Source of the DNA: Priestia endophytica DSM 13796
GTDB taxonomy: Bacteria > Bacillota > Bacilli > Bacillales > Bacillaceae_H
DNA: 64,000 bases
Reading direction: 5' to 3'
Assembly (NCBI RefSeq): GCF_900115845.1
Contig: NZ_FOXX01000001.1
Coordinates: 248,001 to 312,000 of the forward strand
In this document: in pieces, positions 27,483 through 35,998 of the stretch
Layout of the letters: each line of letters opens with the position of its first letter
How positions within the stretch are numbered: position 1 is the first letter of the stretch
Program-made: the position numbers and the translations under genes
The notes under the pieces: generated by a model
Seen by the model: only the letters and a program-made list of their open reading frames with translations
What the model was told of the DNA's origin: nothing
Databases searched by the model: none

Positions 27483-28694
27483 GTGAAAACATCGTTTATA
27501 AAAACTGGTCTTCTCTCTTTATTATCTCTTATGCTAGCAAGTACTCTTATTATGTATCCAAAACAAGCTTTTGATGCTTCTTTACGAGGCCTCAACATAT
27601 GGTGGGAAGTTGTTTTCCCTTCTCTTCTTCCTTTCTTTATTATTTCTGAGATGCTGATTGGTTTTGGAGTTGTTCGCTTTATTGGTATTTTGCTTGAACC
27701 TTTGATGCGTCCCGTTTTTCGCGTTCCGGGTATCGGTGGATTTGTACTTGCGATGGGAATGGCTTCAGGATTTCCAGCAGGAGCCAAGCTATCCGTGAAC
27801 ATGCGTAAAAAAGGGCAGCTAACACGAATTGAGGCAGAACGTCTTGCTTCCTTTACGAATTCCTCAAATCCTGTATTTATTTTCGGAGCCGTTTCTGTCG
27901 GTTTTTTTCATAATCCTCATTTAGGAGTGTTACTTGCTTGCGCTCACTATGGGGGAAATTTGCTCGTTGGCATTGCAATGAGATTCTACGGACGAAAGGA
28001 AGAAAGAGATTACCGCGCTAAAGAACCAAAGAGCTCTTTTTCACCCCTCTTTGCTTTTAAAGAAATGCATAAAGCTAGAATAGAAGATGGACGAATGATT
28101 GGCAAACTGCTTGGTGATGCAATTATGTCCTCTGTGCAAACGCTCTTTATGATCGGCGGATTTATGATCATTTTTTCTGTGTTAAACAGGCTTCTTTATG
28201 TAACCAACATTACGTCTCTCATTGGAGAAGGACTTGGCATCATTTTTTCAGCCGTTGAATTGTCAACATCTTTAAGTTTGCCGTTTATTTCAGGAATTTT
28301 TGAAATTACACTCGGTAACCAGCTTATTAGTGAAACGCATTCACCACTATTTCAACAAGTTGTGCTCGCTTCATTTGTTCTTGCATTTAGCGGATTGTCT
28401 GTTCAAGCCCAAGTAGCAAGCCTTTTAGCAGATACTGATATTCGCTTTTCACCCTTTTTCATGGCCCGTATCCTTCATGCTGTGTTTTCCGTTTTCCTTA
28501 TTTTCCTTTTATGGAATCCGCTTCGTGAACATGTTACAACACTAAGTGGAAGCGGTGAACCTTCACAAAGTGTTTTATCGCTCTTTTTCACAGAATGGTG
28601 GCAAATATGCATTACATATGGTCCGCTTTTCACTATTGCTATGCTTACTATATACACTTATCTTTATAGTCGAAAAATAAAGTATAAGTTATAA
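27483..28694 (+). CDS. ylbJ: Sporulation membrane protein YlbJ (SpoVV), dipicolinic acid transport
   Basis: A polytopic membrane protein of 403 residues with about eight to ten hydrophobic segments and paired gate-like (nucleoside transporter type) regions, including MGMASGFPAGAKLSVNM and FTNSSNPVFIFGAVSVGF. In B. subtilis this protein, renamed SpoVV, is needed in the mother cell to move dipicolinic acid across the outer forespore membrane. The start is GTG after AAGGAGG. It is the only plus-strand gene between coaD and ylbK. I found no convincing sigma-E or sigma-K promoter upstream. Confidence 0.92.
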   Translation: MKTSFIKTGLLSLLSLMLASTLIMYPKQAFDASLRGLNIWWEVVFPSLLPFFIISEMLIGFGVVRFIGILLEPLMRPVFRVPGIGGFVLAMGMASGFPAGAKLSVNMRKKGQLTRIEAERLASFTNSSNPVFIFGAVSVGFFHNPHLGVLLACAHYGGNLLVGIAMRFYGRKEERDYRAKEPKSSFSPLFAFKEMHKARIEDGRMIGKLLGDAIMSSVQTLFMIGGFMIIFSVLNRLLYVTNITSLIGEGLGIIFSAVELSTSLSLPFISGIFEITLGNQLISETHSPLFQQVVLASFVLAFSGLSVQAQVASLLADTDIRFSPFFMARILHAVFSVFLIFLLWNPLREHVTTLSGSGEPSQSVLSLFFTEWWQICITYGPLFTIAMLTIYTYLYSRKIKYKL

Positions 28695-28721
28695 AAAAAA
28701 GCGATAACGCTATCGCTTTTT

Positions 28722-28723
<2 letters not shown>
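28693..28723. terminator. Bidirectional terminator between ylbJ and coaD
   Basis: The stem GCGATA/TATCGC, extended by A/T pairs, with loop ACGC lies between convergent genes; runs of A and T flank it on both sides. Confidence 0.85.
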
Positions 28724-29788
<1,065 letters not shown>

Positions 29789-29940
29789 TATTTTTCAACC
29801 TCGGCTTGTCAAGATATGTATACTTCATTTCACTTATCTTATCAAATTCTTCTACAAACGTAAAACAAGCTCACTTTCTTTTAAAGTTTTTTTGCGGCCT
29901 TTTGTATAACTTTTTTTAGATTTGGATAAACTGACAATTA

Positions 29941-30106
29941 GCAACATCTTGATGAGATGTTGTTGCCAACCGCGGAGAAGACTTACGTTCCCCATAAGTT
30001 CTTCCTCCGGTTTCTCCTCTCCCTTTGCCTTCTTATCTTGATTAACAAACATACGGGAATGTTAATCTTGCTATAGAAGGACCCTGCAATCAAGTGATTG
30101 CAGGGT
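29941..30106 (-). ncRNA. Candidate structured leader RNA upstream of rsmD (ylbH-leader-like)
   Basis: Four hairpins lie in 166 bases: 29941-29966 (arms around AACATCT/AGATGTT), 29970-30010 (imperfect 13-bp stem, CCG..GGAGAAGACTTA with TAAGTTCTTCCTCCGG), 30040-30067 (GATTAACA/TGTTAATC) and 30081-30106 (11-12 bp). Rfam lists a ylbH leader of unknown function at this place in low-GC Gram-positives. I assign it by position and structure, not by remembered consensus. The last hairpin carries a T-run on the plus strand, so a plus-strand RNA is also possible. Confidence 0.45.
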
Positions 30107-30112
30107 TTTTTT
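30081..30112 (+). terminator. Intrinsic terminator in plus orientation upstream of the gene at 30176
   Basis: A stem CCCTGCAATCA/TGATTGCAGGG is followed by seven T on the plus strand only; the minus-strand side continues TCCTTC. No annotated plus-strand gene ends here, so either a short plus-strand RNA is terminated or it insulates the next promoter. Confidence 0.7.
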
Positions 30113-30124
30113 ATATCGTCTTTT

Positions 30125-30152
30125 TTGGTAGAGTAAGCTTAGCTCTTATTAT
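30125..30152 (+). promoter_or_regulatory. Candidate sigma-A promoter of the gene at 30176
   Basis: TTGGTA (30125-30130) and TATTAT (30147-30152) are separated by 16 bases, just after the plus-strand terminator and 24 bases before the start codon. Confidence 0.4.
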
Positions 30153-30175
30153 AAAACATTAAAGGAGAAAAGAAG

Positions 30176-30562
30176 ATGATTCAACGTTTCATTGAACTTG
30201 GGGAAGGTTATTCAGACCTTTATGAACTATTAGAAATAGCGAGAAATCAATCACACCGCGTACGCCATCTTATGATTTTAAATACAGAAAAGGAGGGAAG
30301 AAAGCTCTCTTCCTTTCTTGTCATCCTTGAGCCTACTTCTGTTGGTTCTTTTCAACCTCTTTATATTTGTCGCGAAGGTATTGCTGTTACAGATCAAAAA
30401 AGCAAGCGACTTCTTCTATTCGAAGCGCTTGCTGAAGATTTAGGAAAAACCATTATAATGCTTGATGTAAAACCCTCCACTTTTTTTGGTGAAAAGGAAC
30501 TTTACTTCCAGCATTTAATCGGCATTTTGCGAATGAATCGCTATATTCCACCTTTAAGCTAA
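30176..30562 (+). CDS. Conserved hypothetical protein of Bacillaceae (DUF7147-like)
   Basis: A 128-residue protein beginning MIQRFIELGEGYSDLYELLE, preceded by AAAGGAG and an ATG. I see no membrane segment, signal peptide or catalytic motif; composition is that of a small soluble alpha/beta protein. Similar short proteins occur near ylbG in Bacillaceae and have sometimes been labelled methylthioribose kinase without support; I do not propose that function. It is on the plus strand and convergent with ylbG, whose stop is three bases away, with no room for a terminator. Confidence 0.7.
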   Translation: MIQRFIELGEGYSDLYELLEIARNQSHRVRHLMILNTEKEGRKLSSFLVILEPTSVGSFQPLYICREGIAVTDQKSKRLLLFEALAEDLGKTIIMLDVKPSTFFGEKELYFQHLIGILRMNRYIPPLS

Positions 30563-30565
30563 ATT

Positions 30566-30847
30566 TTATAATCCAATTTTATAATCATATTCTTTTGCTT
30601 TATCAGGTCTTGAGTTTTCAAACTCTGTTTTCAAAGATCCTTTATAAGATAGAAGAACTTTCTTCACATATGGGAGGCTCTTTAATTTAGTCATTACGCC
30701 TTCTGATTTTTCTTTGTCACAGTATAAAACCGCATATTTAAGCGATTTTGAAACGTAGTGAACGTTTCCATATTTTCTTAAAGCTTTTGCTTGCTTTACA
30801 GAGTTTAAATAAACGACAAGGCCTTGTCGCTCTGTCATAATCACCAT
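30566..30847 (-). CDS. ylbG: UPF0298 protein YlbG (DUF2129)
   Basis: A 93-residue cytoplasmic protein of unknown function, matching YlbG of B. subtilis (90 residues). The conserved features are [34 protein letters not shown] and the C-terminal [24 protein letters not shown] precedes the ATG. It lies 82 bases after ylbF with an inverted repeat in between, so it may be transcribed partly on its own. Confidence 0.93.
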   Translation of the reverse strand: MVIMTERQGLVVYLNSVKQAKALRKYGNVHYVSKSLKYAVLYCDKEKSEGVMTKLKSLPYVKKVLLSYKGSLKTEFENSRPDKAKEYDYKIGL

Positions 30848-30884
30848 TGCTTCCCCCTTTATTGCTTGTACTATGTATAATGCT

Positions 30885-30914
30885 AAGGCGTGTTACTAAA
30901 CTGTAACACGCCTT
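30885..30914 (-). terminator. Inverted repeat between ylbF and ylbG, possible terminator
   Basis: A perfect 12-bp stem (AAGGCGTGTTAC and complement) with a 6-base loop lies 15 bases after the ylbF stop. The sequence after it on the minus strand is AGCATTA, without a T-run, so it may attenuate or stabilise RNA rather than end transcription. Confidence 0.5.
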
Positions 30915-30929
30915 AAAATCTATATTAGG

Positions 30930-31373
30930 TCAGCTACATCCACAGCTTCCACCAGCGCCGCAGCCACCGCCACAGCTTGACATCGTATCAAAAAACGGAT
31001 TACCTGTTGGTACTTTAATTTGAGCTGAAACAGCGCTACCTATTTCTACACTTATTTCATCAAGTACATTTTGCAATTCTTTCTCAGCTTGCTTGAACGC
31101 CCAAATTGTACCGTGTAAGTCAACCTCTCGCTTTAAACGACGAATCTCTTTTGTAACAAGTTTAAAATCTGGATGATATTTTCCGAAACGCTGAACTTCC
31201 TCATAGCGTTCTTTCATCTTCACAAACTCGCTAATTAAAGCTTGCGCTTCCTTATCTTCCTCTAATTCTTTTAACTTTGTTCGATAATCGTCGCCGATTT
31301 CTGAATGGATAATCATGGCGGATAGCTCGTCAGCCTGTTCTAGCAAATGAATGGTTTCCATCGTTGCAAACAT
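30930..31373 (-). CDS. ylbF: YlbF, subunit of the Y-complex (RNase Y specificity factor)
   Basis: YlbF, YmcA and YaaT form a complex that carries iron-sulfur clusters and steers RNase Y in mRNA maturation, affecting competence, biofilm formation and sporulation. The protein is mostly helical (Com_YlbF family) with EEVQRFGKYHPDFKLV in the middle. The C-terminal tail SSCGGGCGAGGSCGCS has four Cys that can bind a cluster. Length 147 compares with 149 in B. subtilis. GGAGG precedes the ATG. ymcA and yaaT are not in the window. Confidence 0.95.
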   Translation of the reverse strand: MFATMETIHLLEQADELSAMIIHSEIGDDYRTKLKELEEDKEAQALISEFVKMKERYEEVQRFGKYHPDFKLVTKEIRRLKREVDLHGTIWAFKQAEKELQNVLDEISVEIGSAVSAQIKVPTGNPFFDTMSSCGGGCGAGGSCGCS

Positions 31374-31534
31374 TCATCTATACCTCCGCTTTTCTTTTTC
31401 AGATTGCGTTATACGGGGCGTTTTCAAAAGAAAACATAAAAATAACGCTTTTTATTACCCTTTTCCATTCTACCATGAATGGTCTTGTAATAAAAAGCGC
31501 GAAGATGAGAAAATATGATTTTATGCTTTCTTTC

Positions 31535-31891
31535 CTATTCAGTTATAGGCTCTTGTTCTTTTTCCGCTTCTACTTGAAAGGAAATCTCTTTTTCTACGCC
31601 ATAGCTATTTTTCTCATTTTTCATCACTTCAATCTGAACCTTATGCTCTCCGCCTTTTAATCCTCTTATCACAAATGCAGCCTGCTCAATAAAGATCGTC
31701 TTTTTATCATCAATCGTTATTTTAAGCACACCTTTATTTTCATCATCTCGTACAAATGAAAAGTTGTGAAGACGGCAATCAATATACACGGCCCCTTCTT
31801 TCACACTATAATTTACATCTAGCGTTGGCTTTTCAGCAGCATGTGCAGCCGTCGGACTCAAAAGAGCGAAAACAAGTAATAAAATACGCAA
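31535..31891 (-). CDS. Small secreted protein of unknown function
   Basis: About 118 residues with a signal peptide (MRILLLVFALLSPTAAHAAE, probable cleavage after AHA) and then a short beta-rich domain with a charged C-terminal tail EAEKEQEPITE. I do not recognise a family. I choose the TTG at 31889-31891, eight bases after AGGAGG; another TTG two codons upstream is only two bases from that site. It sits between ylbF and ylbE, where I recall no such gene in B. subtilis. Confidence 0.65.
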   Translation of the reverse strand: MRILLLVFALLSPTAAHAAEKPTLDVNYSVKEGAVYIDCRLHNFSFVRDDENKGVLKITIDDKKTIFIEQAAFVIRGLKGGEHKVQIEVMKNEKNSYGVEKEISFQVEAEKEQEPITE

Positions 31892-31947
31892 ACTCAATTC
31901 CTCCTTTTTTAGGAATAGTGTTTGCGTTTTTTCATTCTTTACTCTTT

Positions 31948-32187
31948 TTAATCTCCGCTTCTTGTTGCTTGAAACATCGCTAGCATCATATTTGCCATCT
32001 CAACGGAATTATAAAACTTCTCAACTTTATGAGGAATTGTCTGTTTGTAGTAATTTAAAGACGCTAGTTCAAAATCGTTTAGCGCATGGGGATTACGCGT
32101 TAATTTACGATACCACATAGGCTGCTGCCTAATAAAATCACGTAGTTTCTCTTTTGCTTGTATATATTCATACACTTCTTGGCGCAT
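31948..32187 (-). CDS. ylbE: YlbE-like protein
   Basis: A 79-residue protein equal in length to B. subtilis YlbE and with the same pattern: R-Q-x-P-x-WYRxLxRxP early on and YYKQTIPHKVEKF before a C-terminal MANMMLAMFQATRSGD. Function is unknown. AGGTGG precedes the ATG. It follows ylbD by 18 bases and is probably in the same transcript. Confidence 0.9.
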   Translation of the reverse strand: MRQEVYEYIQAKEKLRDFIRQQPMWYRKLTRNPHALNDFELASLNYYKQTIPHKVEKFYNSVEMANMMLAMFQATRSGD

Positions 32188-32205
32188 ACTGCCACCTCAA
32201 CTGTT

Positions 32206-32610
32206 TTAGTCTTTTTTGAACCAAAATGGAGACGTGTTCCCTCCTCCTTGTTGTTTTTGGGCATTGCTTTTTGAAGTATTTGAACTAAATTCCTGCATTA
32301 ATCCTTGCAGACTAGAAATAGCTGCATTTGCGTTTGACACATAATGCTGAACTTGGTTCATATCCATTTTTTTCAGCTGACTCCAAAGCCCACTAATAAA
32401 ATCACGCTGTGAAGATTCAGTCTTTGTTTCTTCATCTGTTTTATAAGCATTCCAAACTTCGTCTTCTTCACCAAGCAAATACCAATCTTCATAAAACTCT
32501 TTCCATGTTTTGCGATTTGCGCGGACTTCCTCAATTAGTTTGGGATTTTTCTTGACAAAAGCTTTAAACTCCTCGACCTTTGGATGAAGTTTCTTTTTCG
32601 TTTGCGCCAC
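32206..32610 (-). CDS. ylbD: YlbD family putative spore coat protein
   Basis: A 134-residue soluble protein matching the YlbD coat-protein family: LHPKVEEFKAFVKKNPKLI at the start, TWKEFYEDWYLLGEED in the middle and a Q/G/N-rich C-terminus ending SPFWFKKD. Coat association is inherited from the family and not shown here. Start is GTG, seven bases after GAGGTG. It is the last ylb gene in the window; upstream, where B. subtilis has ylbC, this genome has ypjA. Confidence 0.85.
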   Translation of the reverse strand: MAQTKKKLHPKVEEFKAFVKKNPKLIEEVRANRKTWKEFYEDWYLLGEEDEVWNAYKTDEETKTESSQRDFISGLWSQLKKMDMNQVQHYVSNANAAISSLQGLMQEFSSNTSKSNAQKQQGGGNTSPFWFKKD

Positions 32611-32680
32611 GTTCTTTCACCTCGTATATATAGCCTACTAGCTATTGTAAGTATGGAGGTGTCGTCTCGTTCGCCCATTT

Positions 32681-33274
32681 TTATACTTTCTTTGTATGAG
32701 AAGCATCTTTATGTAAAACAAGAAAATATGCAAGTAAAATACTAATTATACTAAGCCAAAATGTAAAATAACCAATTTCCTTCATATAATTATTTAGCAT
32801 ACTATATGTTGGCATCATGCCAAAAACGTAATCAATGATTTCATTATGTAAAGTCCAAATCCCTGCAATAACAAGATGAATCATCTTAAAACGATATTCT
32901 TTCACGTAAAGAAGACCTTGAAGTGCCATCCCTGAATGTGAAAGTACGAGCATAAGCATCGCTCCATTAAAAAATCCAGTTACACCATATGTTAATAAAT
33001 TCATAACAACAGCCCAAACTCCATACTTGAAAAGAGTAATAAGAGCAAGTGCTTCAAATAGTTTAAAGCTTCGATTTAATAAGAACCCAACTAACACAAA
33101 AACAAAAAATAAGCTTGCTGTTGGACTATCTGGTACAAAAGGTAAAAAGATAGCTGGCGTATGTGCAAGCTGATTTCCATACCAGTAGTAACCGTAAACC
33201 GTGCCTAAAATATTAATAATAAGCAATAAAAATAAAAATCGTCGATCTTTTAAAACAATAGAAAGATAATCCAT
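32681..33274 (-). CDS. ypjA: DUF1405 family membrane protein YpjA
   Basis: A 197-residue integral membrane protein with about six hydrophobic segments, matching the DUF1405 family whose B. subtilis member ypjA follows qcrABC. Conserved stretches include GTVYGYYWYGNQL, FVPDSPTASLFF and ALITLFKYGVWAV. Function unknown; its constant neighbourhood hints at respiration but that is inference. AAGGAGG precedes the ATG. A terminator stands between qcrC and this gene. ypjB, the usual next gene, is not present. Confidence 0.88.
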   Translation of the reverse strand: MDYLSIVLKDRRFLFLLLIINILGTVYGYYWYGNQLAHTPAIFLPFVPDSPTASLFFVFVLVGFLLNRSFKLFEALALITLFKYGVWAVVMNLLTYGVTGFFNGAMLMLVLSHSGMALQGLLYVKEYRFKMIHLVIAGIWTLHNEIIDYVFGMMPTYSMLNNYMKEIGYFTFWLSIISILLAYFLVLHKDASHTKKV

Positions 33275-33311
33275 ATCCTAACCTCCTTTCCCTCATTATA
33301 AGGTGTCCAAA

Positions 33312-33352
33312 TAAAATAAGGAAGCAGGCTACTAGGAACCGGCTTCCTTATT
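33312..33352 (-). terminator. Intrinsic terminator after qcrC
   Basis: Arms AATAAGGAAGC / GCTTCCTTATT with an inner partial stem lie three bases after the qcrC stop; TTATTTTATTTGG follows on the minus strand. Confidence 0.75.
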
Positions 33353-33354
33353 TT

Positions 33355-34128
33355 TTATTCTTTAGGCCTTCCACCGCTCTCAATATATTCAGAGAGCGTT
33401 TTTAACTCTTCGTCTGTGCCTTTAAAAACTCCAGAAGGCATATTTCCTTTTCCTTCTTTTGCAATCTTTGAAATTTCATCTGCCGAGAGCTTTGTTTCTG
33501 CTAATGCAGGCCCTCCTGCTCCTCCTTCAAGGTTTTCCCCATGACATTGCAAACAGGTTTGCTCATTCGCAATTTTATACCCTTCTGCTTCTTGATCAAC
33601 TTCTGCAACGTTTTTAATTTCCCCTTGTGCTTCACGCTCTTCCCAATTAACTGCTTTTACAGATTCCCATGTTAAGTAGAACGTTCCTGCTACAGCTAAA
33701 AGCATAAATCCTGTTGCAAATGGGCGTTTCGTTGGTCTTCTTTCAGGCCCTCTGTCAAGAAATGGTGCAAGTAAAAGTGCTCCAAACGCAATTCCTGGAA
33801 TAATAAAAGCGCCAATTGCGTTGTATGGTCCTGAAGCATATGTGTATTTTAGGAGCTGGTAGAGAAACAGAAAGTACCAGTCTGGTAATGGCGTATATCC
33901 TGCATCATTTGGGTCCGCCATTCGTTCAAGTGGTGAAGGATGGGCAACTGTTAAACATAGATATCCAATTAAGAAGACAGCGCCAACAAGCCATTCTTTG
34001 AGTAAAAAGTTAGGCCAGAATGCTTCTGTTTTCCCTGGATATTCCGAATAATCTTTTGGAATATTGCGTCTTTCTTTATCTGGTACGCGTGAGTCTCCAA
34101 CAAACTTCATTCCCTTTCCGCGATGCAT
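33355..34128 (-). CDS. qcrC: Menaquinol:cytochrome c reductase, subunit IV-cytochrome c fusion QcrC
   Basis: The third subunit of the bc-type complex of Bacilli. The N-terminal part resembles subunit IV of the b6f complex (SEYPGKTEAFWPNFLLKEW, then PLPDWYFLFLYQLLK, three membrane segments). The C-terminal part is a cytochrome c domain with the haem motif CLQCH (about 192-196) and an axial Met in NMPSG. Length 257 fits the family. It passes electrons from menaquinol to cytochrome c at the outer face of the membrane. Cotranscribed with qcrA and qcrB, 25 bases after qcrB. Confidence 0.96.
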   Translation of the reverse strand: MHRGKGMKFVGDSRVPDKERRNIPKDYSEYPGKTEAFWPNFLLKEWLVGAVFLIGYLCLTVAHPSPLERMADPNDAGYTPLPDWYFLFLYQLLKYTYASGPYNAIGAFIIPGIAFGALLLAPFLDRGPERRPTKRPFATGFMLLAVAGTFYLTWESVKAVNWEEREAQGEIKNVAEVDQEAEGYKIANEQTCLQCHGENLEGGAGGPALAETKLSADEISKIAKEGKGNMPSGVFKGTDEELKTLSEYIESGGRPKE

Positions 34129-34153
34129 CTTATCTCCCTCCTCTTTTCAACTT

Positions 34154-34828
34154 TTAAAGCGGACCTGATATTCCTTGTTTTCTAATCATGATAAAGTGTG
34201 CACCCATTAATCCTAGCAAAGCGCCAGGCAGGAAGAAGACATGAATAGCAAAGAATCTTGTTAAGGTTTGGGCTCCCACAATCGTTGGGTGCCCTGCGAG
34301 CAGCGTTTTAATTTGCCCTCCAATAAGCGGGGTTGATTCTGCGATTTGAAGTCCTACTTTTGTAGCGAATAGCGCTTTCATATCCCATGGTAATAAATAA
34401 CCTGTAAATCCTAAACCAAGCATAACGAAGAAAATAAGCACACCTACAATCCAGTTCAATTCTCTAGGTTTTTTGTAGGCACCTTGGAAAAAGACGCGCA
34501 GAGTATGTAAAAACATCATCACGATGACTAAACTTGCGCCCCAATGATGCATGCCACGAACAATTTGGCCAAACGCAACTTCATTTTGAAGATAATAAAC
34601 AGACTCCCATGCATTTTTTATATCTGGCACATAGTACATCGTCAAAAACATACCAGACAAAATTTGAATAACAGTAATAAAAAAAGTAAGGCCACCAAAA
34701 CAGTATACAAAAGCAGAAAAGTGATGGGCTGGGTTGACGTGTTCTGGAACTTCATGGTCAGCAATGTCGCGCCACATTGGCGTAATATCCAACCGCTCAT
34801 CTACCCAGTCATATATTTTATTCAACAT
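34154..34828 (-). CDS. qcrB: Menaquinol:cytochrome c reductase cytochrome b subunit QcrB
   Basis: Cytochrome b6-type subunit with four membrane helices that hold two b haems and the quinol sites. Haem-ligand histidines are visible in AHHFSAFVYCF / GMHHWGASLVIVMMFLH and near FFAIHVFFLPG, and a conserved Cys at position 43 (VYCFGG) is where b6-type proteins attach an extra haem. Length 224 matches B. subtilis. It starts three bases after the qcrA stop. Confidence 0.97.
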   Translation of the reverse strand: MLNKIYDWVDERLDITPMWRDIADHEVPEHVNPAHHFSAFVYCFGGLTFFITVIQILSGMFLTMYYVPDIKNAWESVYYLQNEVAFGQIVRGMHHWGASLVIVMMFLHTLRVFFQGAYKKPRELNWIVGVLIFFVMLGLGFTGYLLPWDMKALFATKVGLQIAESTPLIGGQIKTLLAGHPTIVGAQTLTRFFAIHVFFLPGALLGLMGAHFIMIRKQGISGPL

Positions 34829-34831
34829 ACG

Positions 34832-35344
34832 CTACACTTCCCCCCGTGGTTTGACATTCCCTAAATATAAAGTTCCTTTTTTAACTTCCATGTGGAAAAG
34901 ATCCAGCGGTGCCATTGGTGGAGTACCTGGCACATTCTTTCCGCTTTTTTCATAAAGGCCGTTATGACATGGACAAAAAAACCGGTTTGGGTGATTTTTC
35001 TTATCTCCATTCCAGTTTACTGTACAGCCGAGATGCTTACAGATTGGGGAAAGAGCCACAATCTCTCCTTTGCTGTCCTTATATACCCATGCTGTTCTTG
35101 GCTCTTCTGATTCATGCCATGCATCAACTTGATCAATAGTGAACTCAAACCGCTGTGGTGTTGTTGTAATTTCCTTCACTTGTGCAACAGCAACCATTTC
35201 TTCGCCAGCCCCTTTTTTCAGAACTGGATCAACTGCAAAACGAACCATTGGCATTAGCATTCCAGCCGCCATAAACCCTCCTACACCTGTCAATGTATAA
35301 GTCAAAAACTGACGGCGTGACACACGATGCTCTCTTTCCTCCAT
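34832..35344 (-). CDS. qcrA: Menaquinol:cytochrome c reductase Rieske iron-sulfur subunit QcrA
   Basis: The Rieske 2Fe-2S protein of the complex. A twin-arginine-type N-terminus SRRQFLTYTLTG leads into one membrane anchor (about 14-37). The cluster-binding motifs are CKHLGC (about 102-107) and CPCHNG (about 124-129). Length 170 fits (167 in B. subtilis). It is the first gene of qcrABC; the 128-base region upstream should hold the promoter, but I could not choose one. Confidence 0.96.
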   Translation of the reverse strand: MEEREHRVSRRQFLTYTLTGVGGFMAAGMLMPMVRFAVDPVLKKGAGEEMVAVAQVKEITTTPQRFEFTIDQVDAWHESEEPRTAWVYKDSKGEIVALSPICKHLGCTVNWNGDKKNHPNRFFCPCHNGLYEKSGKNVPGTPPMAPLDLFHMEVKKGTLYLGNVKPRGEV

Positions 35345-35472
35345 CGCTTTCCCTCCCTAATCCTTTAAAGGAACATTTTCTACTAAAAAGGCCTCTTTTC
35401 GACAATTTACGTCAAAATATTTTAAATTTTCTAACTAATTTGGGTATAGAAATCTTAATCAAAGGCCATTTT

Positions 35473-35913
35473 TCACTTCCACATTCCTAAAAGACTTTTT
35501 GTTACCTTTTCAACTTGAATCATGATTGCTTCTTTCTTTCCTTTCTCTGTTTCTTGCATTTCAAAAGGGACAAAAACAACCGATCCTTTCACTTGTTCTT
35601 GTTGCCACGCTTTATCACTAGTTAGAAAGAGAATATGCTTTGCTTCTCCATCATAGAAGTCTTCAATCCATTGCTCTAGACGCGCGGTTACTGAGGGCTC
35701 TTTACTATGATACGTGAAAGGAGGACATAACATTACTCTCCCTTTAAATCTGTGCTCAATTTCATTTGTAATCGCTATCAAGTTTTCCCATAAAAAACCA
35801 TTCTTCTTGACTTCGTCCACAAAATTGACTGCGTGAAGCGGAATGATAATTGTATCAATGTATTCCTTTTGAGCAAGATAAATTCCGACATCACTACTAT
35901 TCCATTTCAACAT
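35473..35913 (-). CDS. ypiF: DUF2487 family protein YpiF
   Basis: A soluble protein of about 146 residues and unknown function, in the same place as ypiF of B. subtilis between ypiB and qcrA. It begins MLKWNSSDVGIYLAQKEYID and contains LCPPFTYHSKEP. I use the ATG at 35911-35913, just after GGAGGGGG; the frame continues four codons upstream to a TTG without a site. No catalytic motif is evident. Assignment depends on synteny and length. Confidence 0.82.
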   Translation of the reverse strand: MLKWNSSDVGIYLAQKEYIDTIIIPLHAVNFVDEVKKNGFLWENLIAITNEIEHRFKGRVMLCPPFTYHSKEPSVTARLEQWIEDFYDGEAKHILFLTSDKAWQQEQVKGSVVFVPFEMQETEKGKKEAIMIQVEKVTKSLLGMWK

Positions 35914-35959
35914 TGCCCCCTCCAATTCCTTCTCTAAATTCCGACTATATTAAGCATAG

Positions 35960-35987
35960 AAAAAACCTCGTCACTTGACAAGGTTTT
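35960..35987 (-). terminator. Intrinsic terminator after ypiB
   Basis: A 12-bp stem with one wobble (AAAACCTTGTCA with TGACGAGGTTTT on the minus strand) ends in a T-run, 11 bases after the ypiB stop. Confidence 0.8.
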
Positions 35988-35998
35988 CTTCGTATTTC

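Noticed and set aside
29852-30052. A 66-codon minus-strand frame upstream of rsmD
   Set aside because: It has no ribosome site, ends in a run of Lys and Ser codons, and coincides with the hairpins of the structured leader. A nested ATG after GGAGG-like sequence also falls inside a predicted stem.
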